Assembly (NCBI GenBank): GCA_000727475.1
Contig: KL647296.1
Location: 2,660,062 to 2,724,061 of the forward strand
Origin: Sarcocystis neurona
Lineage: Eukaryota; Apicomplexa; Conoidasida; Eucoccidiorida; Sarcocystidae
Direction: 5' to 3'
Length of the DNA stretch: 64,000 bases
Positions within the stretch are counted from its first letter, which is position 1. Each line of letters begins with the position of its first letter. Made by a program: the position numbers and the translations under genes. The notes beneath the pieces were generated by a model. The model was not told where the DNA came from and ran no database searches. It saw only the letters and a list, made by a program, of their open reading frames with translations. This document shows, piece by piece, positions 1 through 12,030 of the stretch.

Positions 1-1091
1 AAAATGCCACTCGCGTGCCTGGACGATTACGCGGTTCCCGGAAAAATAATGCGGGAGCTGACGCCCATGAAGGCGTCACTGAACGTTACTTTCCGCCTAC
101 TCCGACTCTATCTGATTTACAGTCGCGACAGTCCTTGTCCGGCAGACCTCCGTAATCAGTCGTCTGCATAGTACGTTGTTTATCAGCATAAAGGGGTCTT
201 CAAGGTTATCGAAGGACAAAAGTGGACGAGGTCCCCGTCTGAACCGGTCGGGCCCCGCGGTAGAGTTTATTAATGCGAAGGAGACGGTGTGTGCATTCTT
301 TAAGCGAAACGGCTATAGAAACTCTGCATCCGCGTGGATAGCAAAGGGGTTTTTGACATCTTTGTTGGGGTGACAGGCAACAGCACGCTTCACCTAACAA
401 ATTGATTCCGTAAGCCAAGGAGTAAAAGTTACAGAGAAGTTTCCGTTTCTCTAGAACAGAAAGGAGACCAGGCAGATAGTCCTGGGGACACATTCTGCAC
501 TTGAGCGTCCCAATCTTTCGTCGAAGACGCTCAGCTAGCTGTAGTTGGCGTCATAAGAGACAGGATGCCCACCGTACCGATGCACACACCACGATTACAA
601 ACTTGGAAAGCGTTTTAATTGGTGGAGGTTAACTCCAGTTTTCCTTGTGGAATCCTCGTTACCTATGACGATCGAATACGTACACTAGTGGAGAGCGCGG
701 TTGAGTCTGACGAAGAGAAGCCTGCAAGGCACTACGTGGGATTCCCTTTCGCGAGTGTCTTTAGCTACTGTGTTGTCACCATAGCGTAGGGAGTCTTTGA
801 CGTAACAGGTGTGGTATACAGTCGTGAATGCCATGGGTGCCTGTACGCTCAAACGCATTACGGCTCTGTACCTGTGGGCAAGAACACTGCATTACAAATA
901 GACAATCCAATCGACGGGCGCTGAGGAAGCTGTTATGAGTTGATAAAGGGTCCGATGAGTGGCAGGAGCGAGAGTTCGCGAAGGCTATCACTAAGACTAG
1001 CGCGGTCGACACATCTCCACAAATGTTACGTAAACGTCAGGATCCGCGCAACGTCACAACGACGCGCGACACGTCTGTTGAAGGCGTGGCA

Positions 1092-1538
1092 CTAGAATGA
1101 TCTTCTTTTCGGGTGAATGAATACACATGACAGGACAGTAACTGCCAGACCAATCACCATCAGAATCATAAAAGATAGACCAAGCCACTTTAACGTGGCA
1201 CGATGCAACTTCTCGTGGGCAGCGGCAACCACGCCAATGTAATAGAACTGCGCTGGATCTACTTGTGGATACTGCTGTTGTAGGAAAGACAAGGCTGGGC
1301 TGCCCCCCGGAATTTGGCTGGCGGGAGTTGAGTTCTTGCCAACTTGATTAACGGCACCACCTCCAACGTCTACGGAGACTTCTGCGAGAATCACGGGGCT
1401 GCGGATCTTGTCACGCGAGACGGCGTGCAGAGTCATGTCCGCGTCGGAAATCCAGTTCAGTTCACGACGAGCTACCATGGTTGCGGCACTGCGTTGAGGC
1501 CAGGCAACCATCTTTGGTCCCGCAGGGGAAGGGCAGGT
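1092..1538 (-). CDS. Terminal exon of a C-terminally anchored membrane protein, family not recognised
   Basis: An open frame on the minus strand ends at 1092. A good 3' splice site (pyrimidine-rich stretch, TTTTGAAG) puts the exon start near 1538; the first internal Met is at 1511. The exon gives about 148 residues: a soluble part with VILAEVSVDVGGG and a QQQYPQVDPAQFYY segment, then one strong membrane helix (WLGLSFMILMVIGLAVTVLS) and a short basic tail, FIHPKRRSF. A single helix next to the C terminus suggests a tail-anchored or type I protein. Upstream exons, to the right on this strand, were not found, and the neighbouring stretch also carries plus-strand exons. I do not recognise the family. 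The opposite strand has shorter, less protein-like frames here. Coding status is moderately likely; function is unknown. Confidence 0.4.
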   Translation of the reverse strand, partial: TCPSPAGPKMVAWPQRSAATMVARRELNWISDADMTLHAVSRDKIRSPVILAEVSVDVGGGAVNQVGKNSTPASQIPGGSPALSFLQQQYPQVDPAQFYYIGVVAAAHEKLHRATLKWLGLSFMILMVIGLAVTVLSCVFIHPKRRSF

Positions 1539-2019
1539 CTTCAAAATAAGCACGACGGTAGGTGCCAATCCGATGAACTGACTGAGAGTTTTACGAAAGG
1601 GAGAAGCATTTAGTGGCAGTTTGTCCAGTGACTGCTGTGTGTGACTCTCAGCGAGGTTACGACGAAGGCCTTTTCGCCTGTACGACGCGCAACACGCGCT
1701 CATGGGGATTTTGTCCCTGCAGCGATTGCAAGAACGTTCCTGATGAGGCTGGACAGCGGTCCAGCATTCCCACGATGTGTGTACACGGAGGGAATGTCTT
1801 CGACAGCGTGAGCGTCGCGTGACTCGGGCCGAGAAAGAAAAATGCCAGACAAGACACCCGATGACGCATGGCTTGGTACACACGCTGTTAGGGGCCGCAG
1901 ATGGAAGAGGACTTGGATTGTGCCGTTAAATCGGGGGCACTCGTTTTAAAGTGGTGTTACACACTAAGAGAAAGATGCAGCAGTTGCGACACTGCATATT
2001 GTTGCTACGCCACATTCAG

Positions 2020-2900
2020 GTCCTTCCACACCCTTAGTGGAGGCGCACCGGGTGGGCGCATTGCCACTCCGGTCAGCTGCTGGCAAGAGCGGCGCGCTGC
2101 GGGGTGCTACGACAATATCCGGTCTAACGCAACAGCAGGGTGGGCGCAGAATACGACCTGGAATGCGTGCAATGCGCGCGGATGTGTTCCCGGCGATGGT
2201 GGCAGACAGCGAACATAGTACGGCGAAATATATCTCATTGCTTTCGGTGGAGTATACTTGCGGAGGTACGTGCATCATACTTGGCCAGGATATGTTTCTG
2301 CAGAACGTTGCTTACTACTGTACAGTGTTACTAACGTCTGCGTAGCTCGAAAGCGTCGTACATACCTTACTTAAATGTACACGTTTTAAAACAAACAGTT
2401 TCACACCCCGGAAGTCGATCCATCATTCTTCAAAAGAACTAGTGCGACATGAACTTCTGTGTAGCTCGACAGTATCGTCGGTATCTTAATTAAAAGTACG
2501 GATTACGCAAACATTTTCGCATCATGAAACTGGTGCCCTTCTTCCGCAAAAGACATAGGGAGACACGAATACCTGTGTTGTATACCGCTACAGAAGATCT
2601 CTTGAAAACCCGTGCGTAGGGGTGTTTCCATCGTCCGCGAAACTGTCACCAAGGTGTGAGTCGCGAGCCGCTATGGCAGTTGTGTTGCTCTTTCTTCCTT
2701 TAAAGCATAATTATTTTACCTGATGCAATAGTGCCCTTGGGACCACAAGATTTCCGGCTGGGCTCCCCATTGTAATTAGCCAAGGGCCGCAACTTGCATG
2801 AACGGAGAGGTTGTCTGCCAAACCAAATCATATTCACAAAGGGGCCTTGTCGTGATACACCACGCAGGGGACGCACGCTTGACCTCTGTAATGAAGACTG
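2020..2900 (+). CDS. Two consecutive candidate exons of an unrecognised plus-strand gene
   Basis: Exon 2020-2265 follows an acceptor ending CATTCAG and stops at a GGAG/GTACGT donor. Exon 2780-2900 follows TAATTAG and stops at ACTG/GTGAGC. The first exon ends in phase 1 and the second begins with the two bases needed, so the join stays open. The first exon reads as a small-residue and basic segment (TPLVEAHRVGALPLRSAAGK) followed by FPAMVADSEHSTAKYISLL. The second has a basic, Cys-containing stretch with CLPNQIIFTKGPC. No domain is recognised. They may belong to the same gene as the exons at 4056-4198, 5506-5588, 6600-6788 and 6943-7397, but the chain between 2900 and 6600 could not be closed in phase. 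Treat as exon candidates. Confidence 0.3.
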
Positions 2901-4055
2901 GTGAGCAACTGAACGCAGATGTCCTCAAGCAGTTCCCCGGAAGTCGAAATCGAGGACGCAGCTGCCACGGCACGTCGGTCTCACTTGCTGGGGAGTGGCC
3001 TACTTGCTGATCATCACAGGACTGGTTCAGAGGGGATGCTACGGCTCCGGATCACCCACGGCATATCCAGTCATTCATTTGGAAACGAACGCATACACCT
3101 CCTTCGGTTGACGCTGTCGAAGTAGATACGTAGTACCTGCCGAGAAAAGTGTTCAGCCGTATACACTTGTAGTATTTGCCTAAGACGTTGCAACGCAGAG
3201 TCTGAAGTCAGAAGCACACAGAAACCAACGCGACAGCCCTCGAAAAAAAAGGCACACGTACGTCTGCCCAACCCAGGGCCACGCACATTATGAATCTTTT
3301 GATAACGGTTTGAAGGAAGTCGTAAGTGGAAAGATTTGCACACGCAACTCGCACAAGTCGACGCTACGTAAAATGAGAATGCGTTACTGATGCTGAGTCT
3401 GCGGGGTCATCTGGAAAGAGCCGCGCGTGTGAGCGCACCACTGGTTCACACAAGTGCGCACTAGCGAAGTCCCTCCTCCTCTTAGCATGTAAAATGTTGA
3501 GGGTTGTACACGACTGCGTGTACGTGGACAAACGGAATTCACTGGCCCTTTGCGGAACGCAGACCTCATAAACGAATGTAAACTGACTTACTTTTTTGCC
3601 TCAAGGACTAATCTTTAGCCACTCGTTGCTCGCTGTCAGTCTCTTGTCCTGCAAGGTAGGTGATAAGACATTCATCAACGTGAGAACGAAACGGGGTGCT
3701 TCCTTTTTGAGCGTGGTGTCTAGTCTTGTATCCAGCAGACTTTCGTGCATTTGGGTTGAGATGTCAAGGAGACTAAGTAGGCACGAAACGGCGGACTGAA
3801 CACGAACACGATGATGAGAAGGTGCCTTAACGCCGTGTGATATCGTAAGTCCGGAAGCTCGCCAGTGTGGAACTTTGCACGGAAGGCAACATGAAAGAAA
3901 ATTTCGAATTCAACGGTTTGTATATAAGGAAGGTGATGAAGAGTGCCAGGAATGCAAGCGACCTCTTAACCTGTCGATGTACAGGGAGTCTTGCGTCCCC
4001 TCGACGGCCGCCACGATAATAAAAGACCTCCGGGTGTAACTCCGGGTGATTACAG

Positions 4056-4198
4056 CACCAGTAATCGACAGTGGCAACAAGTGCACTAGATTCCTGTGGG
4101 GGGCACGGTGTGCAGAACTCGTGAGGCCTCGTCCTCAGATCAATTTTGTGAAAACGCATCCGTTTGTACACGGGTATACGTTCTCACGCGGAGATAAG
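4056..4198 (+). CDS. Candidate internal exon, plus strand
   Basis: An acceptor (GGGTGATTACAG) and a donor (ATAAG/GTAGCC) bracket a 143-base open segment that ends in phase 0. It encodes PVIDSGNKCTRFLWGARC followed by a VRPRPQINFVKTHPFVHGY segment. The mix of hydrophobic, charged and Cys residues looks like protein rather than chance. The minus strand of the same stretch also has an open frame with a hydrophobic segment (SLAFLALFITFLIY, near 3920-3960), so strand choice is not certain. No family is recognised. Confidence 0.25.
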
Positions 4199-5505
4199 GT
4201 AGCCCTGCGCATGGCTTACCCCACAATGTGTGGCAGCAGGTACTGGTGACAGCTAGTTGAGCGGCTACGTCGGCGTAGAATTTGCATATACTACCTAGAA
4301 GAAGAGCATATGTAAACTGTGGGACCGCTGAAGGCTCTGTCGAGGGTCCGTACAGGAGGGGAGGACGTGACGGGTTCCTCTCGGAACAGGAAAAGGCTAT
4401 TTAAGAATCTAACGCCATTTATACTAATCTGAGTTGTGCACAGTTTTATTCAAAAACACACTGTATGTCACCCTTCTTGAGCAGACAAGGGAGAGCGGTC
4501 ACAGAGAACTGTAACGCCTGTGGCCTGAGAGCTGCTACGTGTACACTCACGAGTGTACACGCAACTGAACGTCACTCGCTCTGTCCACCAGCGCAGTACG
4601 TAACGATCTCCTGGCCCGGCAGAATGAGCACGCAAGGAGCGCCAAACTGCAGCATTGACGTCGCCACTGTTGAAGTCCAAGACAGTGGATGGTATACGTC
4701 GCGCCGTTCGAGGCAGCAAGGCGCAGAAAAGTTTACCCCAAAAAGTTGCAGGTGGCGGAAATGAAAATGGAATAGGAAATAGGGTCATGTACTATATTCG
4801 TATAGGGAGTTCTTGGCGGCGGCTTACTTGCAGTATTGATTATGCGACTTGCCGCTGTGTACGGAGAAACAACCATCCTGTTGTTCCGTCCTAGTTCGGG
4901 CTTAAACAGCTTTTTCTCTTGTTGAGTAGGTGTTGCTTTCAAAGGTGAACTGTGGCTGTTAAAGTGACGAATCACTCTTACAATGAAGCTCAGAGTCACA
5001 GCTGGCTTAGCGTGTCAAACCTTTGGGACCTAGAGGAATGAAGCGCTGTGGCCACGGTGTGTACAGTGAAACTACGCAGAGTTTTTCCATTCCTCACATA
5101 CCTACCCGTACATGCGGTATATGCAGGCATTGAGTGTAGTGGTGCATGATCAGCCGCGTTTAGTTTTACTGGAGTGGCGTTACTCGAGATGCGAAACAAC
5201 ACGACTGAGTCAAGTTTTCCTGCGCACTGTACGCATCTTGTTCAAATGGCTTCACTCTGCCATAAATATAAGCAGTACTCCACAAATATGCTCTGAACTT
5301 CCCAAGAACAGGAATACTCGGAGCTACAAAGCGCCATCTACTACTTGAAGCAGAGCATCAACATGTTGAAGGAAGTGATCACGCTTTACGTCCCGAAAAG
5401 TGTACGCGTATCTGCGTGTATTCAACAAGGCGCATCGAGCAGAGCACGCCACATCCTTACACTGTGACTCCGCTCGGTGCTCAAACGTTGCGTGCTGTAC
5501 ACAAG

Positions 5506-5588
5506 TCTCCGTTCTCAAGATGTCACGGGGGAGAGTGATGCTGGAGACCGTCACGGGAGTTGAGTTGGGCGCAACGCTGCACGACGAT
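5506..5588 (+). CDS. Candidate internal or first exon, plus strand
   Basis: An open stretch ends at a strong GAT/GTAAGG donor and starts after TACACAAG. An in-frame Met at 5520 could instead be a start codon. It reads MSRGRVMLETVTGVELGAT then LHDD, which has coding-like composition. The opposite strand has a competing candidate exon at about 5347-5410 (YAYTFRDVKRDHFLQHVDAL, donor CTTCAA/GTAGTA). No function can be assigned. Confidence 0.22.
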
Positions 5589-6599
5589 GTAAGGCAAGGA
5601 TTCCACTGTGGGAAATACGGACAGAACATTCGGGGCAGTTCACACTGCAAGTACATTCCAGCAAGACACACGCACCAGATAACATTTTTGTACCTTAATC
5701 TAATTAACGTACCCCAGTGGGAGCTCAAAATTTCGAAAATGTGGACAGGAGTTGTTTATTCTATTGAATGTTGGCAGTAAAATTACAAACAACAGGGATA
5801 ATGCATCGGTGTAGACTTGAGCGTCGTGAGAATATGTCTGCTCAAAGTATCTCTGCTTCACCAGCTTCCCCTGAAGCGACGATTTCCCAGTCTATAAAGT
5901 ATGTGCTGACTATGCAGCACACTGTGAGGCAGCTCCGGTAGCTTGGAGGAGATGTTTACTGGAGCAAGGCACTTTTGATATCTTCCGACTACAAACTCTC
6001 GTCGCGGCGTCACGGCGTCCACACACCCTTCAGGAGAGTTGTGTGTTTGTCTTCTTTTCCCGTGTAGGACTCGTCAAGCGCCTTCTCTGCTTGTTAACGA
6101 ATCCCAAACGCTTTCGGACGTCTCGTGGGATCGCATTTAATTTTCATACATCTGTGTTCTTATCGCGTTATTTGACCCCTTACGTTCACTTCTTCAGCAG
6201 TTAACGACTTTGTGGGCCGATAATGTGTCGTAGCACAGGAGTTGATTTTGTATTCGACGGCGTGTCGATTTTTACTCCTTCTTCCTGTGCGCGTGTAAAT
6301 CGGCGCACCGACTGTGTCAGTCGAAGAAGCTCTGCATAGTTACTGCGATATATGCATGTACTGTCGTACACGTGCAGGACGCAAAGGACTCTACCTGCAA
6401 ATATGCAGACATGCATCCATATCCTAACAGAATCCTCAGACGTGTATATATACACGTTCTTGTATGGCCTGTTCTCTATCGTACACACATTTTGGCGCAT
6501 AACTCTATTGTCTCCGCAGACCAAACGAAGAAGCTAGTCATGACTCAAAATGGCAGACGCTCAATATTTCTACCGGCACGGTGGTGCTTTGCAAGGCAG

Positions 6600-7397
6600 A
6601 AGCTGCAGATGCGAAAAAGTGTCGAAGTCTCGATTCGACGGTATAAAGTGGAGCCTGATCACGAAGAAGCAACGTCAGCGTCGACTGCGTTTCCCTCGGT
6701 TCTTCACAGACTGGCTTCTCGAGACCCTATCTACCTCCCAGGAAACGACGGTTCATGCGACTGTGCGAATGTCTTCGCCGTGCATCAAGTAACAAAGGAT
6801 AACTAGCATTGTATTGCTGAAAATGCCAGTGCTACAGTTACAACTGCATCCGTCTGCCACATCTGCTGCAGCAGCAGCAGCATTTGGTACGATTACTACT
6901 GCTGCTGCTACCTATTCTCCTAACATGACTACTATTTTTCAGATAAAATGAAGGTAGAAGCTGTTGCATCACGACTTGTGATGACAGAGGAACAAAACAA
7001 GTCTGAGTGTGGCGCGAGTGAGCGGCTATTGATACGAACGAAAGCTTCGTTGGATGCAGAGAATTGCAAACGACAGCTGGTTCGTCCTGTTGGGCCTGAA
7101 ACTCCACCGCCTTTGTCAACGACGTCGTCGTGCCGAAGGGTGCTGTCGAAAGGACCCTCTTTCTCCGTATGGTCAGCTGAACGTGTACACTCTTGTATCT
7201 TGGAAGCAGGAAATCGAGTGGACCTAGACGGTGGTTTAAAACAGTGGGTACCCATCGCGGAAATTACGATGCAGTTTGAGATACAGAATGTGCTACTCTG
7301 TCGCGTACACACCTCATTTTTCCTTCACACAATCCCGCGCTTAAGCAAGGATAGACGACGTGTGGAGCGGCAGAGGATGCGTCAAGCGGGCTACTGA
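6600..7397 (+). CDS. Last exons of an unrecognised plus-strand gene
   Basis: Exon 6600-6788 (acceptor GGCAG, donor CATCAA/GTAACA) encodes KLQMRKSVEVSIRRYKVEPD and ends DGSCDCANVFAVHQ. Exon 6943-7397 follows a very good acceptor (TACTATTTTTCAG) and is open to a stop at 7397. It carries MTEEQNKSECGASERLLIRT, a Pro/Ser linker, and QWVPIAEITMQFEIQNVLL, and ends in a basic tail, RRRVERQRMRQAGY. The two exons are not in phase with each other directly. A tiny exon at about 6836-6891, reading LQLHPSATSA plus an Ala run, would make them fit, but it implies an intron of only 47 bases. The gene ends 93 bp from the convergent oocyst wall protein gene. Composition supports coding; no family is recognised. 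Confidence 0.4.
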
Positions 7398-7489
7398 TCC
7401 AGGTCTGACGTGGCTGGTCCGATATGTACTACTCCGTTCCTTCCTGGTGTGTCGCGGGGCGTCGCGTGTCGCCGCGTGCGATGCTGGCT

Positions 7490-9403
7490 TCACTTCGATT
7501 CTGCCGGCGACGGGTCCTTCATTGCTGGCTGCGTGGAAAGTGGAGGCCGGAACGCCTCCGCGGCGTCGTTGGAATTCTCGTACGCCCTTTTAACATCGAA
7601 AGGATTTGAAAGAAGGAAAATTCTTCCCGCGCTAAGCCGCTCCCGTCGCGTGAGGTAGCTTGTACCAGGCGTCCATTTAAAGGCGTCGAAGAGATACTCG
7701 CACATTCCTTGTTGCTGTTCAGAATCCCAGACAAATCCGTAGCCCTCCAGGTTGTTGCAGTCCATGTAGTAGGGCATAAAGTACTTCCTGTAGCAGGTGT
7801 CTTGCTGCCACTCGTATCCAAAAGGGCATTGTCCTTCAATTGCTTTTGCCCGATAGGTCACGCATTTATCGATTGGATCATACTTGTACCTAGGTGTGTC
7901 CCAAGTGCCAAATCCGGGACCAAATTTTGGACGCGGACCGGGACACACAAGCGCCGGATCTTGTGCGGCTAGCTTCACGCAGCCAATGCCGAAGTTAACA
8001 AGCTCTACAAGACGGAAGCCCTGAGACCCGCGCAAAACCGACAAACGCGGCACCATACGCGATAGTGGCGGAGCTAAGGATAGGTTACATGGTGCACAAA
8101 TGTAGGCGATGTCGAGTATGCTGTTGTTTCCATTTCCGTGACTGACCTCCTCGCGTCAGCACAGCCGGCCACTTCCCATCTTGTCGTGTTAACGAACCAC
8201 TAAGAATTATACAGAGGGCGCTTCCTGGGGACGCAACCGCGTAGAACAAGACCTACTGGCACTGGGGACTAAGAAGGTAGGCACCATCTTTCTATCAAGA
8301 CGCAATTTGCCTGCTGGTAGGATGCCTAGATATATGGTGGACTTCGGAGAAGTAAAAGCATAAACACACATGGGAGAAATTGTAGTTAAAGCCATACAAT
8401 ATGAAGTGTCGCGAATGTTTCTACGGTGCCCACCAGTGCACGCCGTCACAGGACACATGTGACAGCTGGTAGTCCACATGCTCCAGCACACCGGTTCGAC
8501 GTCGCGCCAAACTACATCGCAGTCTCTCACCGGGGAACAGCTTTCCGCAGGCATAGGTGGGACAAGAATCTCCACTTTACATGCTTTGCTCATCCCGTCT
8601 TTAGATCTGACCATCTTTGTGCCAGCAGGGCACTCGAGCACCCAGTCTCTGTCTGCCGTTTGTTTCTCGGGCTTTGGACAGTAATTTTCCTCCGGAGGAC
8701 ATTTTGCCAATCCCACAAGGGGAATCGTTTCTACAGGGCGCCTTACGGGGGCTGCATATTTGACTCTCTTACAAATTTTCTGCCTTCCTTCAGGAGCTGC
8801 ACTGGTAAGAACGAATCCTTTTGGACAGATGTTTCGGGGAGGCGTGTACACCACCACCTTCACGCAGATTTCATCCTCATTGATCAAGAACCCTCTCGGG
8901 CAATCCAGTTCGTAGTCTGCTATGATTCGTCCGTAACAGAAATCCCCGTCAAGCACCGATCCTGGAGGGCATTCATAGTTTGGCAGCACTCTATCTCTCT
9001 TGTCCAGCCAGACGCAGGCACCCACATCGGAATCGTAGGATCCTCTTGGGCACAGCCTCTGAGGGGGCATCTGAATTTTCTGTTCTCGACGGAACAATTG
9101 ATCGTCTTCGTATATTACTGGAAAGGTACGGCTGCCTCCGTGTTTCCTCGCTTCACTCTCATGTGCCTCAGTATTCGTGAGACCTCGAGTCTCGCCGTCG
9201 TCGTCAAAAAAAGCTTTTTCGTGGTTTGGAGCAGGCAGTGTTACGTCTTTGTTTCCGTCGCGGAAAGAATAAGACTGAGCAGTTTCAAAGCCACCGAGAT
9301 CCTTTCGAGCGAAACAACAAAGTAGGTACGCTACGCTTGTTTCGATGAAGGCTAGCGACAGCGGATCCAACATCATTGTACCACTTAACGCACTTTCAAG
9401 CAC
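7490..9403 (-). CDS. Oocyst wall protein with COWP-type cysteine repeats
   Basis: Two exons: 9403-8531 (donor CCCCG/GTGAGA, phase 0) and 8020-7490 (acceptor GGGTCTCAG, phase 0), giving 467 residues. The splice restores the repeat signature at the join: CSP from exon 1 continues as GFRLVELVNFGIGC from exon 2. The protein opens with a hydrophobic segment that could be a signal sequence (LSLAFIETSVAYLLCC) and a charged spacer. From about residue 118 it has repeated modules of the form C-P-x-G-(x)n-C: CPRGSYDSDVGAC, CPPGSVLDGDFC, CPRGFLINEDEIC, CPKGFVLTSA, CPAGTKMV, CPFGYEWQQDTC. This spacing is the hallmark of apicomplexan oocyst wall proteins, which are stored in wall-forming bodies of macrogametes and cross-linked into the oocyst wall. 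Expression should be macrogamete-specific. The family assignment is firm; the exact N terminus and the C-terminal end (a possible donor near 7660) are less so. Confidence 0.85.
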
Positions 9404-10920
9404 TCAATCACAAATCACTGCATATGAAACGTACTGCCAGCACGAAACAGTACGAGGGGCTCGGGTTTTTCTGACTGCCGTGTTTCTCTGGAGCGCGATC
9501 ATACGTGATTTGTGCTCGTTGGAGTCGAGCGTGATCGCGCAGATTGGCAGTCGAACCTCACCGTAATTTCCTGCACGCCGCCATGCTAAATTTCCGCTTC
9601 CGCCACACTCAGCCACAGGTGCGAAACTTCCTCCGGATTATGTCAGAATAAATAGGAGGCAGAAGTCATTATCCGTGTAGCGCTTTGGAAAGATACGAGG
9701 TGAATGACGCTTGACGTCAGTGTGCGAAGTTTTCCGTCAAGGGCGTGAGACGGTCTATAAAGCAGGGATCTCAGAGTGACTTCAGTGCGGCAACTATCCA
9801 CTTCCAGCAGCACTCTGAATGATACCGAGCACAACGTCCAGCACTACGCGCTTGCCCCTGTTTCTGGAAATCACGGGGTGCAGTTCGACTCACTTGAACA
9901 ACGCCATACGCTTAAACGTAGCGGTGCCTGCTGGAGCATTAGCAAGATGGCTTCCAAATTCACCCGTCACCTGAATTTCAAACACCGAAGTAAACGCCTT
10001 GTACAACTTTTGTCGTTGTCGCAGCCCTCGCCTTCTCATCCTGGCAACGGCATCATGTGTTCTTTGGGTGTCCTCGGTCGTCGAGATTGCAGATCTACCC
10101 GAGAAACACAAAAGAATGGTGCGAGTGCCTTGATTTTTGGACGCCACAATGCCACATCAAGACGTCTCCATTTCCCCGTTCGCGCCGAACAAGCTACTAG
10201 CGTGTACTTCGCACCCTCTTCTAATGTCACCTTTGGTCTGATACGCGTACGAGGGCAGCAAAAGTGTGCGCTGCGTGGCGGGCGTGTGCTTTGCCTGGCG
10301 GGCCCAGAAGGGCTCAACGGTGCACGCTTCTTTCTTCGGCTGAACACATCCATGAAACTCTGTACGCCTGAAAGTTACGAGTGCAGAGAGTCACCGCTAG
10401 GCTCAATTACAGAACTCTTCGGGACTCGGTTCACTGCTTCGAAGTTGTCGGGCAAGTGCCGGTCAAAGTAGTAGATTACATGATGCGCCGACTTCAATTG
10501 CAGCGCCAGTCTCGTGCAAGGAAGAAACGCGTCGGCGTGCAGGAGAGAAACGCAGCGCGGCTTTTAATCATACTACTTACGAATGGCTTTCAGCAAAACC
10601 TTCTGATGGGAATTTGCGCCCGCTTGGCGAAGAATGAAGTGGGCACGTCGACGTGCACGTGCCCTGTCTCCTTTCGTGATATTTGTATCCTCTCTAGAAC
10701 ACAACCGGCCCAAGGTTGTTTTGGCGCCAAAATCTAATTTCTCCTGAGGAGTCAGCTGCTTCATTCACACCCAAAGAAGACACGAGGAGCACCAAGGGCA
10801 GACTTGGAGCGCCGGTTGTACTCTCTTCGGACACGGTTGCAGGGATCCTGCATTCGAGCTGTCGGAGGCACGAACGAACTTTTGTACAAATACCCCCGCA
10901 CGCCGGACCGCAAGACTGAA

Positions 10921-11133
10921 CGTCTGCTGCGAGGATGAACTACCTCTGCGGCTTCATCGAGCATGCAAGCCTATATCATACTTCTGTCACTTGACTGCTG
11001 GGCATTATGGTTAGCCCTTCTACGGTACGGGTCGGGTACACGTCTGCCGCGAGGATGATCTACTTTTCCGGCCAGATCGTGCACACAAGTCTATATATCA
11101 TACGTCTGTCGCTTGATTGCTGTTGGGCAGTAT
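10921..11133. repeat. Tandem duplication, period 120 bp
   Basis: The sequence starting CGTCTGCTGCGAGGATGA at 10921 recurs at 11041 as CGTCTGCCGCGAGGATGA. The two copies stay alignable for about 90 bases, through the CTATATCATAC and ACTGCTGGGCA segments, with scattered substitutions and small indels. This is an old local duplication in non-coding DNA. Confidence 0.75.
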
Positions 11134-11830
11134 GTATAGTCCACTAGCATTTGCTACGCTACGTGCGGTACAGGTTGCATCCACACGTAAGCAGCTTCGC
11201 CTCTTTGGTAGCATGAGCTCATGGAAAGCTCAAGTAGCTTCTTCTTCTTGCCAGCGTAACTGCATGGAAACTACCCGGTGTTCACCAGTCATCACACAAT
11301 GGGTGCATTACAAGGTTGACGAAAGCACCGCATTACTTGCCATCAAGGACATGAAGTCCGCCTGTCGTTGCTCGAATGCACGCAGTTTCAAACTTTCGAC
11401 CCATCCTGCAATTCTGCAGCAAGCGAGATCGCCCAAGAACCGTCACTGTAAACGTAGCACACTACCTGGGCCACCTGGTCGACTCGTCTTTCCAAGGAAG
11501 GACTGGTATTTGAGCTTGGATGGGCTGGCAAAACGATTGACAGGGACCAGCGCCTGATCGCCGAAATTCGCCGAAGCGTTCAGCGGAGCTTCATGCTGGG
11601 AAAATACGTGGGACCCCTTACAGCTTCAGAATCTCTCTTATGTGAATTCATATCTACGATCCCGCCCGTTCATTATCAGCTTCAAGTCGCGTATTCTTTC
11701 GTCATCGTGCAAAAGCAAAGCAAGTCTGTTTGAAGCTCATCAAATCCTCTGGAAGCGCACGAAAACGAAGAGCACAGCGTCCTCAAGTCAAGCCTCCACT
11801 GCTGTCAGCCTCTGCGATGTAGCCGCCGCT

Positions 11831-12030
11831 GAGAAATCAGTTGCACACTTTATCCACGTGTGGGTATCCAAGCTGTGCTATGGTTTACCTGCCGGTCGAT
11901 CTTATGAGACATTCATGCGCTGGATGCGAAACGGTTCCAGCGATAATCAGCTACACACATCACCCATGCATGGGTTTCCGAGCCGCACTATAATTCACCT
12001 GCCGGTCGATGTTACAAGGAATTCAGACAC
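11831..12030. repeat. Tandem duplication, period 110 bp
   Basis: The block at 11831-11920 is repeated at 11941-12030. Both copies contain an ATCAG start, a TGGGTWTCC segment 30 bases in, and an identical ACCTGCCGGTCGAT core 50-65 bases in. Divergence is roughly a quarter of positions by eye. Confidence 0.7.

Noticed and set aside
6836..6905. Facing CAG and CTG runs as a hairpin or CRISPR-like structure
   Set aside because: Ordinary trinucleotide runs of four to five units; there are no spaced repeats. No CRISPR array, phage gene or insertion sequence was seen anywhere in the window.
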